A stretch of 48,766 nt of DNA, taken from the NCBI GenBank assembly GCA_049587715.1, contig JBAVEL010000051.1, positions 1 to 48,766 of the forward strand, written 5' to 3'. Origin of the DNA: JBAVEL01 sp049587715 (GTDB lineage Bacteria; Bacteroidota; Ignavibacteria; UBA10030; UBA6906). A model generated the notes under the pieces. That model was not told the DNA's origin and made no database searches. It saw only the letters and a program-made list of their open reading frames with translations. Shown piece by piece: positions 25,420-34,012 of this stretch. Position numbers and translations under genes: made by a program. The first letter of the stretch is position 1. The number at the start of each line of letters is the position of its first letter.

Positions 25420-27270
25420 ATGACACTCCGGGTAGCACTTCTCGCTTGCGCCGCCGCATGCGGATGCTGGACGACGTTTTCCCAGCCGGCCGCATCCTGG
25501 GCGGACCCACACCTTCTGCGCGGGACGGATGACGTTCCCGCTTCCTTCAGCAGGCAATTCGCGATTCCTCTCTCCCGTCCCGACGTCGCCAAGAAGCCCG
25601 GCCACTTCACGGCAGCCGACTGGCGGCACGCCATCGATTCGGTGTGGGGGCCCGGGCTCCCGACTGCGGAGAAGCTCCGGATCTTCGACCGCATCTGGCG
25701 GGTCATCGACTCCAGCTTCGCATGCTTCCACAACCTGCCCCTCAACTGGGATTCCCTGGGAGTGCTCTACAGGTCCGAGGTGGCCCAGGGCGTAAGCAGG
25801 GGGAGGTTCGCAGCCATCATGATGCACCTCTCTCTGGCGCTGAGGGAATCCCATACCATCGCCTCCGATGCCCCCGTCTGCTACCTGACTCCTCTGGATG
25901 CGGGTGTGCCCCTTCTGGTGATGGGACCCTGGGGCGACAACGGGCACTTCGGGGCGGGCCTCACGCCTCTGCCCGACAGCTCTCTGCTGGTGTACACCGC
26001 CGTGCCCTCCCATCCCCTCGGACTGACCCCCGGCGACATCGTGCTGGGATACGACCGGAGGCCGTGGAAGCGCCTCTACGAGGAGCTGCTTGCGGCCCAG
26101 CTGCCGCTGTGCAGCGGATGGTGGTGGGGATCCTCACCCAGTGCCTACACGCACTCTTTTCTGATGGGCGCCGGAATGAACTGGCACCTGTTCGACACGA
26201 TCGATGTGGTGAAGTACGCGGGAGGGGATACGCTCCATCTTTCCACGGCGCCCCTGAGGGGCGCGGCCATGAGTGTCTTCTGCTCCGAGCAGATGGACAT
26301 CCCCCGTGTTCCGAAGCCCGATTCGGCAGCGCAGGTGCTGGTGACATCGGGCATCATTGCGGGCACCAATATAGGGTACATCTATGCATGGGGCTGGTTC
26401 TGGAACGCGCAATCGGAGTTTCTGAACGCCGTGCAGTCCCTGATGCAGACGGACGGCCTGATCATAGACTTCCGTATGAACTACGGGGGGAACATGATTC
26501 TGAGCAATCCCGGGTTGAACCTGCTCTTCCCCGCTCCCACGCCCACCATCGATTTCGCCGTGCGATGCCATCCGGACTTCCACGAGCTCATGTGTCCGAT
26601 CAATAATTCCTGGTTCTACGTCATCCCCGGCTCTCCGCCCGGGTACACGAAGCCCATCGCCGTCCTCACGGGGCCGGGGGCCCTGAGCTCCGGAGACCAG
26701 GTGGCCCTGCGCATGAAGTTCCACCCCCATGCGCGGTTCTTCGGGAAATCCACCTCCGCCGCGTTCAACGGTCCCCGGGGCGTGGATGTCAACGACCCGG
26801 ACTGGTATTTCCGGTATGCGGCCGCGGATGCGTTCCTGCTTTCCAGCCCGGGCTCATATCTGACCCACGAGGAGCTGCCGGTGGATCAGATCGTCTGGCA
26901 CACCCAGTCGGCCGTCGCCCAGGGCCGGGACAATGTCGTGGAGGTCGCCCGGGCGTGGATTGACAGCTCCCTCACAGCCGTAGAGGAGCAGCAAGCGCAG
27001 GCCCCCCTTGCGTTCCGGCTCCGCCAGAATTACCCCAACCCGTGTAATATGTCCACCCGCATCCCCTTCAGCATCCCCGTTTCGGGATACACATCCCTCC
27101 GGGTGTACGACGGGCTGGGACGGGAGGTCGCGAGGGTCCTGGACGGGGAGCTGGAAGCCGGCGACCACGACCTCCCCCTGGATGCCTCGCGCCTCGCAAG
27201 CGGAGTGTACCACTACCGCCTGAGACAGGGAGGTTCCGCTGCCACAAGGCCCTTCGTTCTGCTGAAGTAG
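25420..27270 (+). CDS. S41-like peptidase with type IX secretion sorting domain
   Basis: The protein has 616 residues. A signal peptide (VALLACAAACGCWTTFS) is followed by a region of about 300 residues with a PDZ-like segment (LGLTPGDIVLGYDRRPW, about 203-219) and a C-terminal-processing-protease-type core: TDGLIIDFRMNYGGNM, then IAVLTGPGALSSGDQVAL with the probable nucleophile Ser near residue 422. The tail (about 530-616) is a Por/type IX sorting domain: FRLRQNYPNPCNMSTRIPFS, LRVYDGLGREVARVL, ASRLASGVYHYRL, and final RPFVLLK. So it is exported through the Sec system, then across the outer membrane and attached or released. It is monocistronic, with its own promoter-like site and a long leader. 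Confidence 0.88.
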   Translation: MTLRVALLACAAACGCWTTFSQPAASWADPHLLRGTDDVPASFSRQFAIPLSRPDVAKKPGHFTAADWRHAIDSVWGPGLPTAEKLRIFDRIWRVIDSSFACFHNLPLNWDSLGVLYRSEVAQGVSRGRFAAIMMHLSLALRESHTIASDAPVCYLTPLDAGVPLLVMGPWGDNGHFGAGLTPLPDSSLLVYTAVPSHPLGLTPGDIVLGYDRRPWKRLYEELLAAQLPLCSGWWWGSSPSAYTHSFLMGAGMNWHLFDTIDVVKYAGGDTLHLSTAPLRGAAMSVFCSEQMDIPRVPKPDSAAQVLVTSGIIAGTNIGYIYAWGWFWNAQSEFLNAVQSLMQTDGLIIDFRMNYGGNMILSNPGLNLLFPAPTPTIDFAVRCHPDFHELMCPINNSWFYVIPGSPPGYTKPIAVLTGPGALSSGDQVALRMKFHPHARFFGKSTSAAFNGPRGVDVNDPDWYFRYAAADAFLLSSPGSYLTHEELPVDQIVWHTQSAVAQGRDNVVEVARAWIDSSLTAVEEQQAQAPLAFRLRQNYPNPCNMSTRIPFSIPVSGYTSLRVYDGLGREVARVLDGELEAGDHDLPLDASRLASGVYHYRLRQGGSAATRPFVLLK

Positions 27271-27359
27271 GATACCCGGCACCCCGGGGCCGCCGGACCC
27301 GGGAGTGCGGGGTTGCTGCCTCTGCGGGCGCCCGCACAGACGGGGGCCGGTGCGGGGTG

Positions 27360-27391
27360 TTTGCTTTTCCCCCCGCCGGGAGGTACCTTCT
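27360..27391 (+). promoter_or_regulatory. Candidate promoter of the OmpA lipoprotein gene
   Basis: TTTG, 20 bases, TACCTTCT (TTGCTT-N17-TACCTT). The core boxes and the start of the spacer (TTGCTTTTCCC) match the site at 25213. Confidence 0.62.
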
Positions 27392-27419
27392 TGCGGGGTC
27401 TCCCCTCTCACTCCTCGCA

Positions 27420-27467
27420 CCTGCCGGATGACAGCCCCCCTTTGTGAGGAGAGATGTATCCGGCAGG
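27420..27467 (+). repeat. 10-bp perfect inverted repeat in the OmpA leader
   Basis: CCTGCCGGAT (27420-27429) pairs with ATCCGGCAGG (27458-27467), 28 bases apart. Further on, two CCGCGG copies nine bases apart can form another hairpin. Both would lie in the untranslated leader. Confidence 0.5.
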
Positions 27468-27581
27468 GGGTTCCCCCCGGGAAAGGAAGTTTCGCACCCG
27501 CGGTTGTTCTTCCCGCGGAGCGGATCCCGGGGGGGGCGCCCGCAGCGACATTCCGCACCGCGAACATCGGAGGAACAGGTC

Positions 27582-28583
27582 ATGACACGCTCTCCTTCCG
27601 TTTCCACCCTTCTCCTCTGCGCTTTTCCGGTATGCCTGCTCGCGGGGTGCTCCGGCAGCAGGAGTTCCCGGGACGCGGAGACCTCGACCTGGCAGGCACA
27701 GGCAGGGGGATTCGGCATGGACCGGGATGCAGACGGGCTCCCGGACGACGAGGAAACCGGCCGGTACCGAACCGACCCCTCCAACCCCGATACCGACGGC
27801 GACGGGCTCCGGGACGGCCAGGAGGTGCGGCGGCACAAGACCGATCCCCTGAAGGCCGATACCGACGGCGACGGGCTGCCCGACGGAGAGGAAGTGACGG
27901 AGTACAGGAGACTCAAGCGGGACCGGACGGGCCGCGGGCTGGCACGCCTGGCGACCCCCGAGGAGTTGAGGCAGTACCGCAGCGACCCCCTCAAGGCCGA
28001 CACCGACGGCGACGGCCTTTCGGACTACGACGAGCTGAAGACACACAAGACCGACCCCTCCACAGCCGATACGGACGGGGACGGACTCTCCGACGGGGAT
28101 GAGGTGATGAAGCACCGCAGCAACCCGCTCAACCCCGACACCGACGAGGGGGGCATCCGGGACGGGGTGGAAGTGCAGCGGGGGACGGATCCCCTCAACC
28201 GGAGGGACGATGTGACGCGGGAAACCCTGACCCTCGAGCGGGGAAAGACCCTGATTCTGCGGGGCGTCAACTTCGAGTCCGCCAGGGCCACCCTCACGCA
28301 GGACTCCGAGAACATCCTGGTCCTGGCCTTCAACGCCCTGGCCTCCCAGCCGGATCTGCGCGTGCTGATCGTGGGCCACACCGATGCGGTCGGAACGACC
28401 GAGTACAACAACGATCTCTCCCTCCGCCGCGCCGCCGCGGTCCGGAACTGGCTCGCAAACCGGGGCATTGCACCCGACCGCATGACCGTGGAAGGGAGGG
28501 GCGAGGACGAGCCCATAGACTCCAACGACACCCCCGCAGGCCGGGCCGGCAACCGGCGCATCGAGTTCCGGGTGCTGGAGTAG
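27582..28583 (+). CDS. OmpA-family lipoprotein with thrombospondin type-3 repeats
   Basis: From the ATG at 27582 (GGAGGAA upstream) the protein has 333 residues. A lipoprotein signal ends in LLAGCSGS, with the lipid-anchored Cys near residue 22. Residues about 45-205 are Asp-rich calcium-binding repeats of thrombospondin type-3 form, D-x-D-x-D-G-L, for example NPDTDGDGLRDGQEV and KADTDGDGLPDGEEV. The C-terminal 115 residues are an OmpA peptidoglycan-binding domain: VNFESARATL, IVGHTDAVGTTEYNNDLSLR, and GRGEDEPIDSN ... NRRIEFRV. It links the outer membrane to peptidoglycan. The combination is common in FCB outer-membrane proteins. Confidence 0.95.
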   Translation: MTRSPSVSTLLLCAFPVCLLAGCSGSRSSRDAETSTWQAQAGGFGMDRDADGLPDDEETGRYRTDPSNPDTDGDGLRDGQEVRRHKTDPLKADTDGDGLPDGEEVTEYRRLKRDRTGRGLARLATPEELRQYRSDPLKADTDGDGLSDYDELKTHKTDPSTADTDGDGLSDGDEVMKHRSNPLNPDTDEGGIRDGVEVQRGTDPLNRRDDVTRETLTLERGKTLILRGVNFESARATLTQDSENILVLAFNALASQPDLRVLIVGHTDAVGTTEYNNDLSLRRAAAVRNWLANRGIAPDRMTVEGRGEDEPIDSNDTPAGRAGNRRIEFRVLE

Positions 28584-28611
28584 CCGGTGGCTGGCGTCCT
28601 CTCCCCGTCTT

Positions 28612-28773
28612 CTTGAAGCCCGGCATAGCTTCCTCCTCGGTCGAACCGGAGACAACAGGGGGTTGTTCGTCGTCTTCACGATTCGAAGGAACAGGATTCG
28701 GGTGATTTCTGCTCGCGATATGTCCGACAAGGAACGGAAGGTATTCAATGAAGCGCTGCAGGAGAATCCCTAA
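28612..28773 (+). pseudogene. brnT: BrnT toxin remnant (N-terminus lost)
   Basis: The frame reads LLEARHSFLLGRTGDNRGLF, then VVFTIRRNRIRVISARDMSD and KERKVFNEALQENP, ending at TAA 28771-28773. This matches the last half of BrnT ribonuclease toxins, with the LFVVFT strand, R-x-I-R-V-ISAR motif and K-E-R helix. The first half, with the catalytic residues, is absent; reading upstream runs into the end of the OmpA gene. No good start remains (a TTG at 28663 would give only 36 residues). The stop overlaps the antitoxin start by 26 bases, as in intact brnTA operons. It is a relic; the OmpA gene boundary may mark the deletion point. Confidence 0.7.
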
Positions 28774-29044
28774 GTTCACATCCGAAGACGATGAGCGAAA
28801 GTTCTGGGCGAGGCGGGAGTCATCCGACTATGTCGACTATCGCAGGTCTGTCCAGCCTTCGTTTCCGAACCTCAAGCCCACGACCAGGACGATCTCCATC
28901 CGGATTCCGGAATCACTTCTTGACTCCATACGGGTTCTTGCAAATCGGGCGGATGTGCCCTATCAGTCCATGATGAAGATCCTGCTCTCCGAGAAGGTTG
29001 CCGAAGTCCGACGGCAAAGGCGGCGAAGGCCGACTGCCGCGTAG
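28748..29044 (+). CDS. brnA: BrnA-like CopG-family antitoxin
   Basis: The protein has 98 residues. It opens with RIPKFTSEDDERKFWARRES, continues YVDYRRS and PNLKPTTRTISIRIPESLL, and ends with NRADVPYQSMMKILLSEKVA. These match the BrnA antitoxin pattern: an N-terminal toxin-binding arm with FxSEDxERxFW, and a ribbon-helix-helix DNA-binding domain near ISIRIPE, in which VPYQSxxKxLL is typical. It would bind and neutralise BrnT and repress its own operon. Here the toxin gene upstream is truncated, so this is likely an orphan antitoxin, possibly still acting as a repressor or against a toxin elsewhere. Confidence 0.85.
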   Translation: MKRCRRIPKFTSEDDERKFWARRESSDYVDYRRSVQPSFPNLKPTTRTISIRIPESLLDSIRVLANRADVPYQSMMKILLSEKVAEVRRQRRRRPTAA

Positions 29045-29245
29045 TGTCCGGAAGAATGCCCGCCTGTCCGCAGGCAACTCCCCACATCCCCTTCGAGCAG
29101 TCACGCCGGGTTGCGGATGGGCCCGCTTGTGGGTCTCCCTGAGAACCCCAACCGCACACCCTGCCAACCCGATCCCTGTACCGCACACTGCCGCCACACG
29201 CCGCACCACGTGGGGGAATGCTCCTGGCCCACCTGGAGGAATCGG

Positions 29246-29282
29246 GTGGCTCTCTGCCACAGGAGCCCTCACATCCTGTGAG
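29246..29282. terminator. Two small hairpins between convergent genes
   Basis: GTGGC-TCTCT-GCCAC (29246-29260) and CTCACA-TCC-TGTGAG (29268-29282) lie between the end of the antitoxin and the end of the TonB receptor gene. They may act as terminators in both directions; no clear T-runs. The rest of 29045-29315 shows nothing I can name. Confidence 0.35.
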
Positions 29283-29315
29283 GAGTGTCCCCGCGGCCTC
29301 CCGCCCCCTCCCGCC

Positions 29316-31844
29316 TCAGAACTCCGCCTCCACTCCCGCCACGGGGAAGAAAGAGAACTGGTACACGGTCTCGATGGTCCCGTCGCTCCGGTGGTTCTCG
29401 AAGAACACGTTCCGGGTGTTCAGAAGGTTCTGCAGGGCGATGTACACGTTGATGTTCCAGCCCGTGAAGTAGAACCGGCTGTACCACTGAAGGTCCAGCC
29501 GGCTGTAGGCCGGATACCTCCCGCCGTTGATCTCGTCGGTGTCCACCCACGCGCCCTGGGACCACGCGATGCCGCCTTCACGCTCCTGCTTCCACCGCAC
29601 GAACGCGCGGGGTGTGTGCACGCGCCCCGACTGGTACCGGTAGCGCACGCTCAGCTCGATCTCGTTGGAGAGACAGAGGAGATACGACGGATACCGGAGG
29701 AAGAACGGAGCTTCGTCCAGCCAGTCCCTCGCGCCGCGCAGAACATACCCCCCGACCGCCGTCAGGATCACCGTGTAGTCGTAGTCCGAGGGATACCATG
29801 AGGTCAGGGGGGGGAGGCGGGGATCGGCATCCCTCGACTCCTGGAGAGAGAGACTCAGGGTTCCGAAAACGTCCTCCACCTGCTTCTGTTCGAGGAAGAA
29901 CTCGCCCCCGTAGGACCGCCGCGTTCCCCCCGCCAGGTTTCTCTCCGACCAGAACGTGTCGATCGCCGAGTACACGAAGTCCTCGCTGACCGCCACGTCG
30001 TGATACCATTTTGCGTAGGCCTCGATGCTCAGTTTCAGGCCTTCCCCGAGAACCTGCTGGTAGCCCGCAACCAGGTGGTCGGCAAACATGTGCGGAAGGT
30101 CCTGATTCACCCCCGACATGGTCCGATCGCTGTAGAAGGGGAGCGGATGCGTCTGCGCGTAGCGGCCGGCTGCGATGGTGTAGGTGGAGCCGCCCGGGCT
30201 CCAGGAGAGGGAGAACCGGGGGGCCAGGAGGCCCCGCCCCGAGTAGGTGAAGTGGTCATACCGGAGTCCTCCGGTCAGGGAGACCCCCGGCAGGATACCG
30301 ATCCTGTCGGAGGCGTACAGGAAGTACTTGGAGGACTGCCCGAAGCGCATGCGGTTGGTGTAGTCGTAGCCCGGGATCAAGACCGGCCCCGTCTCATGCA
30401 CCCCGTCGCCGTCCAGGTCGTACCGGCTCGTGTCTCCGATGGAGGTGACGGTGTTGCGCCACGCCTGGGCGGTTTGAATCTGCGCCCCCACCGAAAGCTC
30501 GTGGTTCCGCCGGGGGGCCAGCACCGCCTCGGCCTTCAGGGCAAGGTAGGACTCGTAGGAGTCATTGGTGAAGACGGGTCTGCTGACGAGGGTTGTATAG
30601 TCCAGCACCTCTCCCCTGCTCCCCCGAACCTGCCGGGTGTAGTCCTCGTACCCCTCCACCCGGTATGTGGACCCCACGGAGTAGAGCGTCAGCGTGCCGT
30701 ACCCCGTCCTCCCCCGGAGATTCTGCCAGGTGAGACCCACGGCATAGAGCCGGTTGAAGGGGTAGATGCGCAGCACGCCGGCGGAATCCGTGACGTTCTT
30801 CCGCTGTCCGTCCTCCTCCTTCGGGTCGCCCTCGACGCTGATCCGGCTCTCGCCGTACAGGTAGCCCAGCTTCAGCCGGTTGGAGACGTCCAGATCCAGG
30901 ACCGCCTTCCCCTGGCTGTCCCAGTAACGGGGGATGGCCGTCAGGGAAAGAGCGGAGAGGCCCACCACCGCGTCAATCACCTCCAGGGAACTCTTCCGCC
31001 CCGAGACGATGAAGGAGCCGCGGCCCTCCCCGATCCCCCCCTCCAGGAGGGCCCCCGCCCCCGCCATGTTGAAGAAGGCGGTCCCCGCGAGGGCCGCCGA
31101 ACGGGAGCCTTCGCGCACGGTGAGATCCATGACCGAGGAGGTCTTGTCGCCGTACCGGGCCGGGAATCCTCCCGCCGAGAACTGGACATCCTGGATCATG
31201 TCCGCATTCACCATGTTGATGGGTCCGGCGGAGTTGAACTGGTTGGAGTAGTGATTGATGGAGGGAAGCTCCATCTGGTCCATGATGGTGAGGTTCTCAA
31301 ACGGGGCCCCTCCGCGGACGATGAGCTCGTTGATGTTGTCCGTGGAGCTGGCCACCCCGGGCAGGTTCTGGACCACCCGTTGCACATCCTGGATGCCCCC
31401 CGGGGACCGGCGGATCTCGCTCCGGTCCAGGCTGCTGGCGCTCAGGGGCGACATCTGCTCCGCCCGGCTGAAGTAGTCGGCCTGGACGGTCACCTCGCCC
31501 GCTTCCACGGGGCGTTCGTCCAGAGCGGCGTGAACGGGGGTGGTGCGTCCCGTGGCGACCACCACGTTGGTGATGATCCTCGGCTCGTATCCCACGGCGG
31601 ACACCCGGAGACTGTAGGTGCCCACCGGGAGGTTCTCCAGGCGGAAGACCCCGCGACTGTCGGTGCCGGTTCCGGAACCGGGCATCTGCACCACGACGAC
31701 GTTGACCCCGGGAAGCGGCTCCCGGCTGCTGGCGTCCACGATGGCGCCGGTGATGGAGCCCCTGTAGTCCTGGCCCGGCGTATCCTGGGGCCGGGGGCTC
31801 CCCGACCAGATGAACAGGGCAGAGCAGAGGAATGCGTGCAGCAT
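29316..31844 (-). CDS. TonB-dependent outer-membrane receptor with carboxypeptidase-regulatory-like domain
   Basis: The protein has 842 residues. A signal peptide is followed by a carboxypeptidase-D-regulatory-like domain (about 28-105: SITGAIVDASSREPLPGVNV, GVFRLENLPVGTYSLRVSAV). The plug domain (about 115-235) has IQDVQRVVQNLPGVASS, NELIVRGGAPFENLTIMD and FSAGGFPARYGDK. The rest is a beta barrel of about 600 residues with alternating aromatic strands (for example DRIGILPGVSLTGGLRYDHF) and a C-terminal Phe, as in barrel proteins. It imports a bulky ligand with TonB energy. The start has GAAAGG six bases upstream. No SusD-like partner or TonB gene is adjacent, so the ligand cannot be told. 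Confidence 0.93.
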   Translation of the reverse strand: MLHAFLCSALFIWSGSPRPQDTPGQDYRGSITGAIVDASSREPLPGVNVVVVQMPGSGTGTDSRGVFRLENLPVGTYSLRVSAVGYEPRIITNVVVATGRTTPVHAALDERPVEAGEVTVQADYFSRAEQMSPLSASSLDRSEIRRSPGGIQDVQRVVQNLPGVASSTDNINELIVRGGAPFENLTIMDQMELPSINHYSNQFNSAGPINMVNADMIQDVQFSAGGFPARYGDKTSSVMDLTVREGSRSAALAGTAFFNMAGAGALLEGGIGEGRGSFIVSGRKSSLEVIDAVVGLSALSLTAIPRYWDSQGKAVLDLDVSNRLKLGYLYGESRISVEGDPKEEDGQRKNVTDSAGVLRIYPFNRLYAVGLTWQNLRGRTGYGTLTLYSVGSTYRVEGYEDYTRQVRGSRGEVLDYTTLVSRPVFTNDSYESYLALKAEAVLAPRRNHELSVGAQIQTAQAWRNTVTSIGDTSRYDLDGDGVHETGPVLIPGYDYTNRMRFGQSSKYFLYASDRIGILPGVSLTGGLRYDHFTYSGRGLLAPRFSLSWSPGGSTYTIAAGRYAQTHPLPFYSDRTMSGVNQDLPHMFADHLVAGYQQVLGEGLKLSIEAYAKWYHDVAVSEDFVYSAIDTFWSERNLAGGTRRSYGGEFFLEQKQVEDVFGTLSLSLQESRDADPRLPPLTSWYPSDYDYTVILTAVGGYVLRGARDWLDEAPFFLRYPSYLLCLSNEIELSVRYRYQSGRVHTPRAFVRWKQEREGGIAWSQGAWVDTDEINGGRYPAYSRLDLQWYSRFYFTGWNINVYIALQNLLNTRNVFFENHRSDGTIETVYQFSFFPVAGVEAEF

Positions 31845-32010
31845 GGATTGCCTTTCGGGGAAGAGGCGGACGCTCCTCAGCAGATGAGGAAGCGGCCCAT
31901 CGGAGGAGTCTCACGACCGTGCGGGGGAAGATGCGGCTCCCGCAACCGGATGGTTGCGAGGAGCACCACCCCGGGGCCGCGCCGCAGGGGAGGAAAGGAC
32001 ACCCGCGGCC

Positions 32011-33423
32011 TCATGCCGCTCCCGCCTTCGCCCTGCGCGCAACGGCAACGCCCACATCGTCCTCCAGGCCTCTCCCCTCCCCGAACGAACGCACCTCCTC
32101 CAGGAGCCGCCGGACAAACGCATGGGCGCCGAGCCCGCCGTGATTCCGCAGGAATGCGGTGAGCCTCTCGGGCCCGTACTCCTCCCCCGAGGTGTTCGTG
32201 CGCTCCGTAATGCCGTCCGTACAGCACAGGAGCAATGCCCCGGGGGGAAATGCCTCCCTGTGCGCCGCCAGTTCGGGCAGCACCTCAAAGAGACCCAGCG
32301 GAACGGTTCTCTGACCCAGGGACCGGATCTCCCCCTCCACGAACAGCATGGGCGGGGGATGCCCTGCGTTCACGTAGCGGATCTCGCCGTGGGGAATGTC
32401 GATCTCTGCGATCACGAATGTCACAAAATCCTTCTTGCGCGTGCTCTGGTGGAGGAGCGTGTTCAGGCGCGCCACCACCTCCGCCGGATCCAGCTTCATG
32501 TGGGCGATCAGGTGCACCGTGGCGCGGACCTCCGACATGACCAGCGCCGCCGGCACCCCCTTGCCCGACACATCGGCCATCACGAGGAGGAGCGTGTCGT
32601 CGGACACCTTGATGAAATCGCAGTAGTCGCCTCCCACGAACCTGCCCTGCTCCACCGCCCCGTGGATATCCAGTCCCCGGATGTCGGGGAACGATCGGGG
32701 CTGAAGCTGGGCCTGCACGTGGGCGGCGATTTCCAGCTCGCGCTCCATCGCCTCCTTCTGGCCCTGCAGGCTCGACTCGTGCGAGACGAGCGTCACAAAC
32801 AGCCCCCGGGAATACCGGGCCAGATACGACAGGAGGACGACGAATCCAGCCAGGATGAGCACCTTCGTCCCCTGTCCCACATAGGTCACCTCGGCGCTGA
32901 ACAGCTCCCGCTCATACCCTCCCGGGGTGAACCTCACGGCGCCGGTCAGAGCAAGGAAGAGAACGAGACCCGCGTAGAGGAGAACCGCCAGGCCGCCGGA
33001 CACCAGGGTCAGGCGGCGATCGTAGCGGAAGGCCGTCAGTCCGATCAGCGGAAAGACCACGAGGAAGACGGTGTTCTTCAGGGCCACCGAGGGGATCTCG
33101 ATCCTCGTGTACAGGAAGAGCAGGGCGGTAAGGAGAACGACGTCCAGACAGGAGGTCACATACTTCATGGCGGGGAAGAAGCGCGAGCGCCCCAGGAGGA
33201 TCGAGACGGTGATCCCGTAGGCGAACCCGATGGCAAGGGCCCCGAAGTTCATGGCATTCGCCTCGATCGAGACGGAGGCGACATTCACCAGGGCGACGCA
33301 GGTGAGGGCCCCCAGGAGGGCCAGCCGGGTGCCGTTGGCGAACCGCTCGGCCTTCAGGTCCTCCCGTGCGATGGCCCGGTCGATGCGTGCGGTGAGCTCT
33401 TCCAGGGGGCGGAATCCTTCCAT
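32011..33423 (-). CDS. Membrane-bound SpoIIE (PP2C) phosphatase
   Basis: The protein has 470 residues. Six or so membrane helices span residues about 33-205 (GTRLALLGALTCVALVNVAS, LDVVLLTALLFLY, NTVFLVVFPLIGLTAF, VLILAGFVVLLSYLARY). A linking helix (QKEAMERELEIAAHVQAQLQ) leads to the SpoIIE phosphatase, with GGDYCDFIKVSDD, VMADVSGKGVPAALVMS, NAGHPPP, TDGITER and EDDVGVAVA. The metal-binding aspartates are intact, and the helix with A-x-x-V-Q-x-x-L-x-P-x-x-F before it is typical of GAF/PAS-type SpoIIE proteins. It probably sets the phosphorylation of an anti-sigma antagonist in response to a membrane signal. Its gene lies 22 bases after the next membrane protein gene, suggesting an operon. Confidence 0.92.
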   Translation of the reverse strand: MEGFRPLEELTARIDRAIAREDLKAERFANGTRLALLGALTCVALVNVASVSIEANAMNFGALAIGFAYGITVSILLGRSRFFPAMKYVTSCLDVVLLTALLFLYTRIEIPSVALKNTVFLVVFPLIGLTAFRYDRRLTLVSGGLAVLLYAGLVLFLALTGAVRFTPGGYERELFSAEVTYVGQGTKVLILAGFVVLLSYLARYSRGLFVTLVSHESSLQGQKEAMERELEIAAHVQAQLQPRSFPDIRGLDIHGAVEQGRFVGGDYCDFIKVSDDTLLLVMADVSGKGVPAALVMSEVRATVHLIAHMKLDPAEVVARLNTLLHQSTRKKDFVTFVIAEIDIPHGEIRYVNAGHPPPMLFVEGEIRSLGQRTVPLGLFEVLPELAAHREAFPPGALLLCCTDGITERTNTSGEEYGPERLTAFLRNHGGLGAHAFVRRLLEEVRSFGEGRGLEDDVGVAVARRAKAGAA

Positions 33424-33445
33424 GAAAGGCGGGTGCAGCGGCCGG

Positions 33446-34012
33446 TCAGGGACTGCTTCTCAGCGCGCTCCGGAAGCGCCAGTTGAGCAGAAAGAGCACC
33501 CCCGTCAGCGCAAGCGGCCCGGAGATCAGCATCAGAGCAAACCAGTTACCCGCCGGCTTGTCCCAGGTCCACGCCAGGGAGAAGACGGCCAGCCCGAGGA
33601 AGAGAACCCCGCCGATCCACTCCCGCCGCCACGCGAGCACCAGAACGCCCACGATGAGGAAGGTCGGGAGGAGATGCATGAACAGAGCGACGGCGGTCTC
33701 CCGGAAACCGCGTCCTCCCCCGAACACGTCCATGGCAAACAGGCTGATGAAAAAAGCATACGCCATGCACAGTGCCCGCGGCGCCCAGTAGAGCACTTGG
33801 TGAGCCGGCGAGCGGCCCCCGTTCCCCCCGAAGAGGGTGGCGAGCCCCAGGATGACCGCAACGAACCCCAGAAACAGCGCGAGGATCCCCGGGGGGTTGT
33901 CGCTGATGCCGATGAGCCCTGCGACGGCGAGGCATATGCAGCCGGTTGCCAACCACAGGAAGGACTTGTTGCGGGAATGCCCGCCCGCCGACGAAATGGG
34001 TGGCTGTGTCAT
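33446..34012 (-). CDS. Multi-pass membrane protein of unknown function
   Basis: From the ATG at 34012, with AAGGAAAAGGGGG just upstream, the protein has 188 residues and about five to six membrane helices (LWLATGCICLAVAGLIGIS, LALFLGFVAVILGLATLF, FLIVGVLVLAWRREWIGGVLF). An upstream in-frame start is possible but would give a non-membrane, Pro/Gly-rich extension of 126 residues with no ribosome site, so I reject it. No family is recognised. It is the first gene of an apparent operon with the membrane phosphatase, which it may serve as a sensor or partner. Confidence 0.72.
   Translation of the reverse strand: MTQPPISSAGGHSRNKSFLWLATGCICLAVAGLIGISDNPPGILALFLGFVAVILGLATLFGGNGGRSPAHQVLYWAPRALCMAYAFFISLFAMDVFGGGRGFRETAVALFMHLLPTFLIVGVLVLAWRREWIGGVLFLGLAVFSLAWTWDKPAGNWFALMLISGPLALTGVLFLLNWRFRSALRSSP

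Larger units (their letters stand above)
27271..27581. other. Intergenic region with structured leader of the OmpA gene
   Basis: The first part holds a GC-rich hairpin zone that includes the palindrome TGCGGGCGCCCGCA (27323-27336). The promoter-like site is at 27360-27391, and the rest would be a 5' leader of about 185 bases with the inverted repeats listed separately. Confidence 0.5.

Noticed and set aside
27720..28190. Repeat array resembling a short tandem repeat
   Set aside because: These are the thrombospondin type-3 protein repeats of the OmpA lipoprotein, not a DNA repeat element.
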